From: an uncultured Streptococcus sp.
GTDB lineage: Bacteria > Bacillota > Bacilli > Lactobacillales > Streptococcaceae
Direction: 5' to 3'
DNA: 64,000 nucleotides
Assembly (NCBI GenBank): GCA_934229725.1
Contig: CAKQDX010000010.1
Coordinates: 1 to 64,000, forward strand
Shown: one piece after another, positions 25,911 to 34,157 of the stretch
Numbering within the stretch: the stretch's first letter is position 1
Layout of the letters: each line of letters opens with the position of its first letter
Made by a program: the position numbers and the translations under genes
Notes under the pieces: model-generated
What the model saw: only the letters and a program-made list of their open reading frames with translations
Database searches by the model: none
Told to the model about the DNA's origin: nothing

Positions 25911-26026
25911 AAGAGAAGCATTATTGCTTCTCTCAATCGGAATATTTGAGACTTAGGCTCAAATCTTAGGAATGGCATTCCGTTAGGAAGTCGCTTCCGT
26001 CCGTAGCACCCAAGAAAAGTCTTAAA
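25911..26026 (-). ncRNA. structured repeat element, copy A1
   Basis: Read on the minus strand it has CTTGGGTG, TACGGACG, ACGGAATGCCAT, GAGCCTAAGTCTCAAA and ATTCCGA, then an 8-bp hairpin (AGAGAAGC/GCTTCTCT). The same ordered blocks recur at 34501, 34695 and 55501. CTTGGG can pair with CCTAAG, closing a stem around the middle. The end hairpin differs in sequence but keeps its position. It lies between the clpL terminator and the small-membrane-protein cluster. I do not recognise it as a named RNA; it could be a mobile repeat or a regulatory RNA. Confidence 0.5.
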
Positions 26027-26036
26027 TAAAAACGAA

Positions 26037-26065
26037 AAAAACAGAGATGTCTACTAACATCTCTG
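26037..26065 (-). terminator. terminator of clpL
   Basis: GCAGAGATGT/ACATCTCTG stem with T7 on the minus strand. Confidence 0.85.
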
Positions 26066-26098
26066 CTTCATTAATCGGATTGGGAGGTCCTATGCTTT

Positions 26099-28204
26099 TT
26101 ATCTAGCATCTTTTTCTTTGATAACCAAGACACCATCTTCCATATCAGCTTCCAGGTGTTTAGCATCAAGGTTATCCAAGTGGAAGTCTGTGACTTTGTC
26201 ACGGATTTGTTGTTCAACCACACGACGGAGTGGACGAACACCCATGACTTCATCGTAGCCTTCTTCAGTCATGTACTCTTTTGCAGCTTCGCTAACTGCC
26301 AAGTCAATTTCTTTCTTAGAAAGGGTCTTATTGACATCTACCAACATCAAATCAACAATCTTAGAAAGGTTTTCCTTGCTCAAGTGTGAGAATTCAATCA
26401 CAGCATTGAAACGGTTCAAGAATTCTGGACGGAAGTAAGGTTTCAAACGATCCAAGAGTTCTGGTTTGTCCGCATCATCTGTCAAGTTAGCTTCATAACC
26501 AAAGCCAGCGTTTGAAGTTGCGATAATGACAGTGTTCTTGAAGTTTACAGTGTTACCTTGACCATCAGTCAAACGGCCATCATCCAAAACTTGAAGGAGA
26601 AGGGTGATGACTTGAGGGTCTGCCTTTTCAATTTCATCAAGAAGGATGATTGAATAAGGGTTACGGCGAACACGTTCTGTCAAGGTATTGCTATTGTCAT
26701 CATAACCAACATAACCAGCTGTTGTACCAATCAATTTAGAAACGGCTGTGCGGTCACTGTATTCTGACATGTCCAAACGGATGATAGCATCTTTTGTACC
26801 GAACATATCAAGGGCCAATTGTTTAGCCAACTCAGTTTTACCAACACCAGTTGGTCCTACAAAGAGGAAGCTACCAATTGGGCGGTTACCTTCATCGAAT
26901 CCTGCACGGTTACGACGGATGGCACGTGCCACTGCTTCAACGGCCTTATCTTGACCGATAACCTTAGTTTGCAAACGGTGACCCATATCTTTCAAACGTT
27001 CGATATCAGTTGCACCCATTTGAGATACTGGAATACCAGTCATACGTTCTACAGATTCAGCCACATCATTTACGGTCGCAGTCACCTTGTGATCTTCTGC
27101 ATGGTTAGCAATTTTCTTTTCAAGTTTTTCAATACGAACCTTAGCATTTAGGGCTGCTTCGTAATCTTCTTTAGCAGCTGCAGCTTCTTGTTTAGCTTTT
27201 TCTTCTTCGATTTCACGTTCAACAGCATTGACATCAGTTACTGGATGTTGTGCTGCCAAGTGAGCTGCTGTCACATCCACGAGGTCAATAGCCTTATCTG
27301 GCAAGCTACGTTGTGGAATGTATTGTACTGAGAAATCAACCGCTGCTTTCAAGACATCATCTGGCAAGATAACATTGTGGTGTTTTTCATAAAGATCACG
27401 GATACCTTGGAGAATCTTGAAAGTATCTTCAGCAGAAGGAGCATTGACCTTAACTTCGTTGAAACGACGAGCTAGGGCAGCGTTCTTCAAGATAGTGTTA
27501 CGGTATTCATCTTGAGTTGTTGCACCAATAACTGTCAATTCCCCACGTGAAAGAGCAGGTTTCAAGATATCAGCAAGACCTTTAGATCCTTGACCATCGC
27601 CAGTGCTTCCGGCACCAAGAATTTGGTGGATTTCATCGAAGAAGAGGATAATGTTTCCAGCTTCTTTGACTTCGTTTACCAAGTTTTGAATATTTTCTTC
27701 AAAGCTACCACGGTATTGCGTACCAGCTTCGAGTCCAGAAATATCGATTGAGATGATTTCTTTGTTCTTGATGGCAGCTGGGACATCACCATTAACGATG
27801 GCTTGTGCCAAACCTTCAACTACGGCTGTTTTACCAACACCAGCATCCCCGACAAGGACTGGGTTGTTCTTGGTACGACGAGCCAAGATTTCGCAAGCTT
27901 CTTGGATTTCTTTGTTACGTCCAATGACAGGATCCAATTTACCTTCACGAGCTTCTTCAGTCAAGTTACGACCAAGTTTAGCAAGGATACCATCTTGTTT
28001 AGGTCCTTTAGCTTGTTGTTGAGTTGGGTTCACTGCTTCACCTTCATTACCAGGCAATTGACCTGTTTGACGGTAAATCGCAAATTCTTCAGGTGTCACT
28101 TCACGACCATTAATCATGTAACGACGGTTTTCTGAACGGTAACCACCCATGTTACCCATCAATTGATTGAAAAGATCATCCATATTATTAAAGTTGTTGT
28201 TCAT
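26099..28204 (-). CDS. clpL: ClpL-type AAA+ chaperone/unfoldase
   Basis: A 701-residue Clp/Hsp100 protein without the N-terminal repeat domain of ClpC and with a Gln/Asn/Gly-rich start (N-N-N-F-N-N-M-D-D-L-F), as in ClpL of streptococci and lactobacilli. First AAA module: Walker A G-D-A-G-V-G-K-T near residue 117. A coiled-coil middle domain spans about 325-380. Second AAA module: Walker A G-P-T-G-V-G-K-T near 445. ClpL disaggregates proteins under heat stress. Its long leader carries two promoters and five CtsR-type operators. GAGG lies 8 bases before the ATG. Confidence 0.95.
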   Translation of the reverse strand: MNNNFNNMDDLFNQLMGNMGGYRSENRRYMINGREVTPEEFAIYRQTGQLPGNEGEAVNPTQQQAKGPKQDGILAKLGRNLTEEAREGKLDPVIGRNKEIQEACEILARRTKNNPVLVGDAGVGKTAVVEGLAQAIVNGDVPAAIKNKEIISIDISGLEAGTQYRGSFEENIQNLVNEVKEAGNIILFFDEIHQILGAGSTGDGQGSKGLADILKPALSRGELTVIGATTQDEYRNTILKNAALARRFNEVKVNAPSAEDTFKILQGIRDLYEKHHNVILPDDVLKAAVDFSVQYIPQRSLPDKAIDLVDVTAAHLAAQHPVTDVNAVEREIEEEKAKQEAAAAKEDYEAALNAKVRIEKLEKKIANHAEDHKVTATVNDVAESVERMTGIPVSQMGATDIERLKDMGHRLQTKVIGQDKAVEAVARAIRRNRAGFDEGNRPIGSFLFVGPTGVGKTELAKQLALDMFGTKDAIIRLDMSEYSDRTAVSKLIGTTAGYVGYDDNSNTLTERVRRNPYSIILLDEIEKADPQVITLLLQVLDDGRLTDGQGNTVNFKNTVIIATSNAGFGYEANLTDDADKPELLDRLKPYFRPEFLNRFNAVIEFSHLSKENLSKIVDLMLVDVNKTLSKKEIDLAVSEAAKEYMTEEGYDEVMGVRPLRRVVEQQIRDKVTDFHLDNLDAKHLEADMEDGVLVIKEKDAR

Positions 28205-28269
28205 ATAATTACCTCATACTGTGTTTTCTTGTGATTTTTTAAGTGTTATTTTTTAGTTCATGTGTGAAT

Positions 28270-28286
28270 TTTGACTTTTACTGACC
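28270..28286 (-). promoter_or_regulatory. CtsR operator 1 (clpL leader)
   Basis: Minus strand GGTCAGTAAAAGTCAAA fits the CtsR heptad pair GGTCAAA-NAN-RGTCAAA with two mismatches. It lies 66 bases before the clpL start, downstream of both promoters. Confidence 0.65.
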
Positions 28287-28498
28287 AAAACCCTAAAAAT
28301 TTTTAGTAGCCTCAACTACTCTTCTAATAATTTCCGGTTTTGCTCTTGGTAGAAGACTGAGAACTTTCACAGTCTTGAATAAATTATCATTTAGCATAAG
28401 AGCCACCTTCTTTCTGTGAATCTCTCAAAATAGCTAACTTCCAAGCTTCTTTCAGAAAGAAACTTGTAGATTAAGGAAACCTTTTTCCTTATAGCTTT

Positions 28499-28553
28499 AT
28501 CATATACCTTTCATCTGCTTGGGTCAAGAATTTAGTTTTGACTTTTACTGACC
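28499..28553 (-). promoter_or_regulatory. clpL proximal promoter with CtsR operator 2
   Basis: Minus strand TTGACC (28527-28522), spacer 17, TATGAT (28504-28499). A CtsR box GGTCAGTAAAAGTCAAA at 28537-28553 lies about 9 bases upstream of the -35. Confidence 0.7.
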
Positions 28554-28652
28554 TTTCAGATGAAAATTTTTGCAGACTAGCTGCAATCCTTTTTTATTGG
28601 TATATGGGCTATTGACATAGCCTTCATAAGGATTTCATTTCCTTATGTTTAT

Positions 28653-28705
28653 ATTGTACAACATTGGTCAGTAATAGTCAATAGTTTTTTTGACTTTTTT
28701 TGACC
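28653..28705 (-). promoter_or_regulatory. clpL distal promoter with CtsR operators 3 and 4
   Basis: Minus strand TTGACT (28681-28676), spacer 17, TACAAT (28658-28653). One CtsR-like box (GGTCAGTAATAGTCAAT, plus strand, 28666-28682) overlaps the -35 and spacer. A perfect box (GGTCAAAAAAAGTCAAA, minus strand, 28689-28705) lies just upstream. Confidence 0.8.
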
Positions 28706-28841
28706 TTTATTGTAAATATTTTTGCAGGCAAGCTATAATTACCTTTTTACAAGGATTTAGGCTAGCACTGCAAGATTTATAAGGAGGTAAATCCTTATGA
28801 AACTATCATACACCATTAGTCAGGAAAGGTCAATAGTTTTG

Positions 28842-28858
28842 TTTGATCTTTTTTGACC
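28842..28858 (-). promoter_or_regulatory. CtsR operator 5 (upstream of clpL promoters)
   Basis: Minus strand GGTCAAAAAAGATCAAA, one mismatch from the CtsR consensus, about 160 bases upstream of the distal -35 and about 50 bases downstream of the yoeB stop. Confidence 0.65.
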
Positions 28859-28908
28859 TTTTTGAGAATAGTTTCCGAAAAGCAAAAAAAGCCCTACCAG
28901 AGGTAGAC

Positions 28909-29163
28909 CTAATAATGATCTTTAAAAGATAGAAAGGCAACGTTTTTACCATCAACCATATAAATCAAACGATTTTCAGCATCAATTCGTCGAGACCAAG
29001 CTCCTTGAAAGTCATACTTCAAGGGTTCTGGCTTACCAATACCTGAAAAAGGATCCCGTTGAATGTCTTTAATCAGCTTATTAATTCGCTTAAGTGTCTT
29101 TCTATCCTGATTTTGCCAATAGCAGTAATCTGTCCATGCGTCTTCAGTAAAAGTGGGTAACAT
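28909..29163 (-). CDS. yoeB: YoeB-type mRNA interferase toxin
   Basis: Eighty-four residues, the normal length. The pattern D-Y-C-Y-W-Q-N-Q-D, then I-N-K-L-I-K-D-I-Q-R-D-P-F-S-G-I-G-K-P-E-P-L-K and the C-terminal W-S-R-R-I-D-A-E-N-R-L-I-Y match YoeB of the RelE/ParE superfamily, which cleaves ribosome-bound mRNA. Catalytic Glu, Arg and His (S-F-K-D-H-Y end) are in place. It follows the antitoxin by 3 bases. Confidence 0.92.
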   Translation of the reverse strand: MLPTFTEDAWTDYCYWQNQDRKTLKRINKLIKDIQRDPFSGIGKPEPLKYDFQGAWSRRIDAENRLIYMVDGKNVAFLSFKDHY

Positions 29164-29166
29164 TTT

Positions 29167-29427
29167 CTACTCCTTTAGTGCATGTTCCTGAATTTTCCCA
29201 GCACGCACCTGAGCCATTCCTCTTAAAACCTTGTCTGATAGTTCTTTATTTTGAACAATTCGCAATGTTTCTTGAATGCTATCCCATTCACTCTTTGAGA
29301 CCACTACAATATCTTCATCAGGATTTTTATTAACTACAGTTAGAGGTTCAAATTCATCATTAACCTTTTTCATATAATCCTTCAAATGATTTCGAAACGT
29401 TGAATAGACGACTGCTTCCATTAGCAT
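29167..29427 (-). CDS. yefM: YefM/Phd-type antitoxin
   Basis: Eighty-six residues from ATG 29427, or 84 from ATG 29421, behind GAGG. The start E-A-V-V-Y-S-T-F-R-N-H-L-K and the middle V-V-S-K-S-E-W-D-S-I-Q-E-T-L match YefM antitoxins, which neutralise YoeB and repress their own promoter. The gene comes first in the pair, as usual. Confidence 0.92.
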   Translation of the reverse strand: MLMEAVVYSTFRNHLKDYMKKVNDEFEPLTVVNKNPDEDIVVVSKSEWDSIQETLRIVQNKELSDKVLRGMAQVRAGKIQEHALKE

Positions 29428-29562
29428 ACCTCATTTTCCTCTTTTCTTTTATTATATACCAAAAGGATAAACTTGTCAGGAACTTGTACAACTTTATTCT
29501 TTCTATTACATTTATTCGAAAAAAGATTAAAAAAGCCTACCAGAGGTAGACCTTCTACAAAG

Positions 29563-30654
29563 CTATTTTACTCTATGCGGTATGCGTCCAAAGTTCTGTT
29601 GAGAAAGCTTTGGGTTGCCTAATTGATAAACATTATCTGCTTGTTGTGTAAGCATATCCCAAGGCTCTCTTCCGATACGAGCCACTATATTCACAGACTT
29701 TTTCACGGATTTGAGATGAGCCTGCCCTTTTTGGGAAAATCCAAGCACATGAATGGATTCAGGCAGAGGGTTGTCCACAGCTCCAACTAGGATATAGGTC
29801 AAAATACGACGTACACGAGCTTTTGTATAGCGTTTGGTTGCTACCTTATCCACTAGTTCCTCCACAGAAGAAACCTCACGTATAGCAGCTTTTAAACGGC
29901 TGGCAATCTCTTCATTCAGCTGGAAAATACTGGTTAAATCAGGATTTGTAAGAATCTGATAAACCAGCAATTGGAAATAATTATCCCAAGAAACCTGTGG
30001 AGAAGTCTGAAAAAGTTTGCTATTGGGCATGAACTTATCCACAAAATCACTGTCTTGCTTGTGGAGACGAAGACTGGTTGCTGAAGCGAAAGATACTTCC
30101 TTATCTGAGGAATGATAGCCAGCCCCTTGTCTCTGGATAGGATTCAGCTTTATGCCCTTACCAGCACATGCTTTGGCATAGGCCAAACCTAGGATATGGT
30201 TGGGTGTATTGCCAGTAAAGTCCACACCAGCAAACTTTTCCCACATTTTTTGTGTCTTCTGTGGATAAGACAAATCACTAGGCAAACTTTCTACAAAGGC
30301 TTCCATTTCCTCGGACTTTTCAGCATAGACATCTGCTATCGCCTGATAATCTAGGACTTCTTCCGTGCCAAAAGTAAGGCTGTCAATTCCCAGTCGGGAT
30401 AAGATATGGACGGCTCCAGCAGCAAAATAATCGGCAGACTGGACCGCCGTCAAGAAGGGCAACTCAACTACAAGATCTGCCCCATTTTCCAAAGCCATCT
30501 GAGCCCTAGTCCACTTATCCACAATAGCTGGCTCACCTCGCTGGACAAAATTCCCAGACATGGCAACGATTTTCACGCCTTCAGCCTGATCCAAGAGATA
30601 CTTGTGACCGTTATGAAAAGGATTGAACTCAGCAATAATACCTGTAACTTTCAT
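29563..30654 (-). CDS. tmcAL: tRNA(Met) cytidine acetate ligase
   Basis: A 363-residue TmcAL (YlbM) enzyme that forms N4-acetylcytidine at the wobble base of elongator tRNA-Met from acetate and ATP. The nucleotidyltransferase start G-I-I-A-E-F-N-P-F-H-N-G-H and the S-G-N-F-V-Q-R-G-E-P-A motif are intact. It follows the methyltransferase gene by 6 bases and ends the yqeG-to-tmcAL run. Confidence 0.93.
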   Translation of the reverse strand: MKVTGIIAEFNPFHNGHKYLLDQAEGVKIVAMSGNFVQRGEPAIVDKWTRAQMALENGADLVVELPFLTAVQSADYFAAGAVHILSRLGIDSLTFGTEEVLDYQAIADVYAEKSEEMEAFVESLPSDLSYPQKTQKMWEKFAGVDFTGNTPNHILGLAYAKACAGKGIKLNPIQRQGAGYHSSDKEVSFASATSLRLHKQDSDFVDKFMPNSKLFQTSPQVSWDNYFQLLVYQILTNPDLTSIFQLNEEIASRLKAAIREVSSVEELVDKVATKRYTKARVRRILTYILVGAVDNPLPESIHVLGFSQKGQAHLKSVKKSVNIVARIGREPWDMLTQQADNVYQLGNPKLSQQNFGRIPHRVK

Positions 30655-30660
30655 AGGCTC

Positions 30661-31401
30661 TTACTTTTGGGCCACAAAGAACCAACGGGCACTAGTTTCA
30701 GTCGGTTCCTTATCCTCGAAATCAGCGTAGAGTTTAAAGGATTTGAAGCCAGCTTGCTCCAACAAGATATCATAAGTCAAAACCTCATAGGTACGCTCCT
30801 CATGGACCTCATCATGGCGGCTAAAGCTTCCATCTTCCTCTTGGACAAAGAAGGTCAATTCATGGACGATAGAATGCGGTGCCGCATCCTCATAGGTATC
30901 CCAGAGCATAGCAAAATCCTCAGCATTTTCATGGTAAGAATAGCCAGGGAAAACCTCATCCGTCTGATAGGTTGAGTGCACATCGAAGATGAAGACGCCA
31001 TCCTCATTGAGGGCATTGTAAACCTCCTTGAAGACGTCCCCGACCTCAACTTCGTCCTGCATATAGCAGATTGAATCTGAGTAGCAGGTCACAAAGTCAT
31101 ACTTGCCCGCTTGCGATAAATCCAACATATTGCCTTCAATAAAGTCGATTTTCTGCTTGGCAGAGGCTGCTCGCTTCTCCGCAATCTTCAACATATCATC
31201 ACTCAAATCAAGTCCAGTCACATCGAATCCAGCTTGAGAAAAGCGTACAGACTGAATCCCAGTCCCACAAGCCAATTCAAGCAATTTCTTTTTGTCCTTA
31301 GTCTTTGGCAAATGACGGAGAGAAAAATCTGTCCACAAATCGTAAAGACTATCATCCATAACAGCGTCGTAGACCGCCGCAAAAGTTTCATAAGTAGCCA
31401 T
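30661..31401 (-). CDS. class I SAM-dependent methyltransferase (YqeM-like)
   Basis: A 246-residue methyltransferase with motif I L-E-L-A-C-G-T-G near residue 40 and the D-L-S-D-D-M-L motif near 65. Its place between rsfS and tmcAL is conserved in streptococci. The start M-A-T-Y-E-T-F-A-A-V-Y-D matches the family, but there is no Shine-Dalgarno sequence: a 143-base repeat ends only 6 bases before the ATG. Substrate is unknown. Confidence 0.85.
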   Translation of the reverse strand: MATYETFAAVYDAVMDDSLYDLWTDFSLRHLPKTKDKKKLLELACGTGIQSVRFSQAGFDVTGLDLSDDMLKIAEKRAASAKQKIDFIEGNMLDLSQAGKYDFVTCYSDSICYMQDEVEVGDVFKEVYNALNEDGVFIFDVHSTYQTDEVFPGYSYHENAEDFAMLWDTYEDAAPHSIVHELTFFVQEEDGSFSRHDEVHEERTYEVLTYDILLEQAGFKSFKLYADFEDKEPTETSARWFFVAQK

Positions 31402-31407
31402 AAATCA

Positions 31408-31550
31408 AGATACAAAGAGCGTCAAAAGTACAGAGAAAATAGGAAAATTTCTGCCGTATCGCTAGATACAAAGAAAGTTTATCTTTTTCTCACAGCTTTT
31501 AGCTCGTGTTCAGTTGACAAATTAACTAAACACGAGGCCCTATCCTTTCT
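31408..31550. repeat. 143-base direct repeat, copy 1
   Basis: Matches 31793-31935 at 137 of 143 positions with no gaps by my count. It carries an internal inverted repeat (CTCGTGTT/AACACGAG side arms) and abuts the methyltransferase start. No coding potential seen. Confidence 0.9.
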
Positions 31551-31589
31551 ATTCTATAATGAGTCCGCCCGTAATCGGAAAGAAAATTA

Positions 31590-31644
31590 GGGGGAGTGAG
31601 ACAGAACGAGTTTTCTTAAAAAAATCGTTCGTTGTCTCACCCCC
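31590..31644. repeat. large hairpin 1 in the repeat array
   Basis: GGGGG-A-GTGAGACA-x-AACGA pairs with TCGTT-xx-TGTCTCAC-CCCC around a TTTTCTTAAAAAAA loop. Similar GTGAGACAGAA hairpins are common intergenic repeats in streptococci. Confidence 0.8.
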
Positions 31645-31649
31645 GCAAG

Positions 31650-31701
31650 GCTGATTAGGTACTCTTCCGAGCTTAAAAAGCGAATGAAGAGTCCAATCAG
31701 C
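31650..31701. repeat. large hairpin 2 in the repeat array
   Basis: GCTGATT.GG.ACTCTTC pairs with GAAGAGTCCAATCAGC around a short AT-rich loop. It lies directly after hairpin 1. Confidence 0.8.
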
Positions 31702-31792
31702 TACTGCGCCAAATAATAAATTTTAATATTGATAATTTGACATAGAACTATCTATTTTCCGACGATTACAGGACAGGTTCAAATCCTTTCTA

Positions 31793-31935
31793 AGATACAA
31801 AGAGCGTTAAAAGCACAGAGAAAATAGGAAAATTTCTGCCGTATCGCTAGATACAAAGAAAGTTTATCTTTTTCTCACAGCTTTTAGCTCGTGTTCATTT
31901 AACAAATTAACAAAACACGAGTCCCTATCCTTTCT
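31793..31935. repeat. 143-base direct repeat, copy 2
   Basis: Second copy, same orientation as copy 1. The six differences fall mostly in the hairpin arm region. It lies about 60 bases after the rsfS stop. Confidence 0.9.
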
Positions 31936-31994
31936 TTCCATGAGATTTTCAATTAAGCAACAAAACCCAGTTGTCGCCAACTGAGTTCATTGTC

Positions 31995-32345
31995 TTATGC
32001 CAAATAGGCTGACACATCCACCATTGGTGCTTCGTGCCAGAGTTTTTCAAGGTTATAGTGAGCACGCTCGTCTTCTGTAAAGATGTGAACAACGACGTCG
32101 TTAAGGTCCAAAAGAATCCATCCGCCCTTGTTGTCGCCTTCCATGTGACTAGCGTCCACACCAGCTGCTTTAACTTTCTCACGAATGTTGTCCGCAATAG
32201 CTTCCAACTGACGGCTATTCATGGCACTCAAAATAACAAAGTAATCTGTTAAGCTTGTGAGACCATACAAATCAAGGGCAACAATGTCTTCAGCTCGCTT
32301 TTCATCAGCAGCTTTGACAACCACTTCAAGTAATTCTTCTTTCAT
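31995..32345 (-). CDS. rsfS: ribosome silencing factor
   Basis: A 116-residue RsfS (YqeL/Iojap) protein: D-I-V-A-L-D-L-Y-G-L-T-S-L-T-D-Y-F-V-I near residue 20, and the C-terminal D-V-V-V-H-I-F-T-E-D-E-R-A-H-Y-N-L-E-K-L-W. It binds uL14 and blocks subunit joining during starvation. It follows the cysteine hydrolase gene with a 14-base gap. Confidence 0.95.
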   Translation of the reverse strand: MKEELLEVVVKAADEKRAEDIVALDLYGLTSLTDYFVILSAMNSRQLEAIADNIREKVKAAGVDASHMEGDNKGGWILLDLNDVVVHIFTEDERAHYNLEKLWHEAPMVDVSAYLA

Positions 32346-32359
32346 TTAATCCTCTTTCA

Positions 32360-32860
32360 TTAAAAAATCGTTTTGTAATCTAAGACATCTGCAAAACGTT
32401 CATCCCAAATGTTCTCGTAAAATTCATTAATCGTTTCTGCTGGAATGCCGTCTTCATCAAAGGTTGTAACAGTACCTTCGGGAACGACTAGCTTGTAGCC
32501 GTGTTCGAAAGCAACTTTAACGGATGTATCAACACAATACTCCGTCTGCATACCGCATAAGACTAGTTTCTCAATTCCTTGTTGATCCAAGTATTCCTTT
32601 AATCCAGTCTCTTTAAACATGCTATTGTATCGCTTCTGAAAAACCTTTTCATCAGGCTGTCTCTTTAATAGTGGCGATAATTTCCAATCTTCCGAAGTTA
32701 GAGCCTCTTCCGTTTCTATATGCTGAATGTAGATAATTTCAATCTGCTGTTTTCTAACCTGATCTTGTAAATAAGAGATTTTCTCTAACAGCTTTTGTGT
32801 TTCAAAACCTGTTTCTACTAAGATATTTTGTACATCTATAATAATAAAAGCTGTTTTCAC
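32360..32860 (-). CDS. isochorismatase-like cysteine hydrolase
   Basis: A 166-residue protein with the triad of the family: Asp in F-I-I-I-D-V-Q-N, Lys in V-F-Q-K-R-Y-N-S and Cys in C-G-M-Q-T-E-Y-C-V-D. Members hydrolyse amides such as nicotinamide or related ureido compounds; the substrate here is unknown. Position between yqeK and rsfS is conserved in streptococci. Confidence 0.85.
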   Translation of the reverse strand: MKTAFIIIDVQNILVETGFETQKLLEKISYLQDQVRKQQIEIIYIQHIETEEALTSEDWKLSPLLKRQPDEKVFQKRYNSMFKETGLKEYLDQQGIEKLVLCGMQTEYCVDTSVKVAFEHGYKLVVPEGTVTTFDEDGIPAETINEFYENIWDERFADVLDYKTIF

Positions 32861-32863
32861 TTA

Positions 32864-33457
32864 CTAATCCTCTTTCAAGCAATGCACAAAAGCATTATAG
32901 GTTTCCAAGGTTTGTGGGAAAATCGGCAAGGCCTGGTGGGCCAAGTGTTCTACCGTATGGACAGTTTCAAAGGCAACTGCCTTGTCCAAGGATTGCTCTG
33001 CTACTTGTCTAGCTTCCTCTACCAAAGGGAAATTACGGTTATGCTCAATATAATCAGCCACATAGACAATCTTATCTAGGGTTGACATGTCATGGCTTCC
33101 GACGGTATGGACTTCGATACTACGCAGAATCTCAGCATCCGTCAAGCCCAGGTCTTCTTGGATTTTGTAAATCCCAACCATGCCATGCCAGACATTATTT
33201 CCCCATTTTTTCAATTCAGGATCAAGCTCATACTTATCGATTAGCTCTAAGAATTCCTGATTTGGAAGTTCCTTGGCATAGTCGTGTAAAAGACCAGCCA
33301 AACCAGCTTTTTCAGTATCGTAGCCATTCTTTTCAGCAAGATGAATAGCAGCTCGCTCGACACCCAAAACATGATTGAAGCGTTTAGGGCTCATCACGGC
33401 TTGCACTTTTTCAAGAAGTGCTTCACGAGAATAGCCCAAGTATTTTTCATAGGTCAT
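32864..33457 (-). CDS. yqeK: YqeK HD-domain bis(5'-nucleosyl)-tetraphosphatase
   Basis: A 197-residue HD-domain protein with H near residue 28, L-L-H-D-Y-A-K-E near 56, an H-G-M-V-G near 90 and H-T-V-G near 117, matching the YqeK family, which symmetrically cleaves Ap4A. Its start overlaps the nadD stop (ATGA). Confidence 0.92.
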   Translation of the reverse strand: MTYEKYLGYSREALLEKVQAVMSPKRFNHVLGVERAAIHLAEKNGYDTEKAGLAGLLHDYAKELPNQEFLELIDKYELDPELKKWGNNVWHGMVGIYKIQEDLGLTDAEILRSIEVHTVGSHDMSTLDKIVYVADYIEHNRNFPLVEEARQVAEQSLDKAVAFETVHTVEHLAHQALPIFPQTLETYNAFVHCLKED

Positions 33458-34086
33458 TTATAAAGTCCTACTTTCTTAATATAGGCGAGTACAGATTGAG
33501 GCACCATAAAGTTAGGTGTACGATCTTTCTTAATATAATCACGAACAGCGCTTGAACTGATATCCATCAAAGGAACATCAACCCAGATGACTGGATAAGA
33601 CGTTCCTGCCTTATACTTAGGACGCTGAACACCCACAAATTGCACCATCTCAATGAGCTCATCAATGCGATGCCATTTAGGCAGGTATTCGACCATATCA
33701 GCACCGATAATGAAGTAATAATCCGTATCAGGATTGGCCTCTGTCAAAAGCTTCATGGTGTCATAAGTATAACTGATTCCCTTGCGTTCCAACTCGATGG
33801 TTTCAATGTCCAGACCCTCGATACCGTTAATAGCCAACATGAGCATATTTAGGCGATGTTGTTCATCAATAGTCTCTTTTTTATCGACATGAGGTGGCTC
33901 AAACTCAGGCATGAGAAGAACTTCGTCAAGGCCTAACTGCTGACGCACCTGGTCTGCAACAACCAAGTGAGCATTGTGAACAGGGTTGAAATTTCCACCT
34001 AAAATTCCCACCTGCTTACGGCCAGTATCTTTGATTTCTTCTTCTAGTTGAACCTTTGTAAATGGGGTTACGAGATCCAGTGCCAT
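33454..34086 (-). CDS. nadD: nicotinate-nucleotide adenylyltransferase
   Basis: A 210-residue NadD with G-G-N-F-N-P-V-H-N-A-H and the C-terminal I-S-S-S-A-V-R motif. It transfers AMP to nicotinate mononucleotide in NAD synthesis. It overlaps yqeK and follows yhbY by 71 bases. The window also encodes PncA, an upstream salvage enzyme for this step. Confidence 0.95.
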   Translation of the reverse strand: MALDLVTPFTKVQLEEEIKDTGRKQVGILGGNFNPVHNAHLVVADQVRQQLGLDEVLLMPEFEPPHVDKKETIDEQHRLNMLMLAINGIEGLDIETIELERKGISYTYDTMKLLTEANPDTDYYFIIGADMVEYLPKWHRIDELIEMVQFVGVQRPKYKAGTSYPVIWVDVPLMDISSSAVRDYIKKDRTPNFMVPQSVLAYIKKVGLYK

Positions 34087-34157
34087 GTACGCCTCCTCTT
34101 ACTCAAACATCATCTAAATAACTTTTCTTTTGCCTTTAAGGTTTCAAAAGTCATCAA

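Noticed and set aside
26156..28135. Several plus-strand frames across clpL
   Set aside because: They are antisense to conserved AAA+ motifs; no start signals.
31590..31701. Insertion sequence with terminal inverted repeats
   Set aside because: The hairpins and direct repeats contain no transposase frame, so at most this is a miniature or non-autonomous element.
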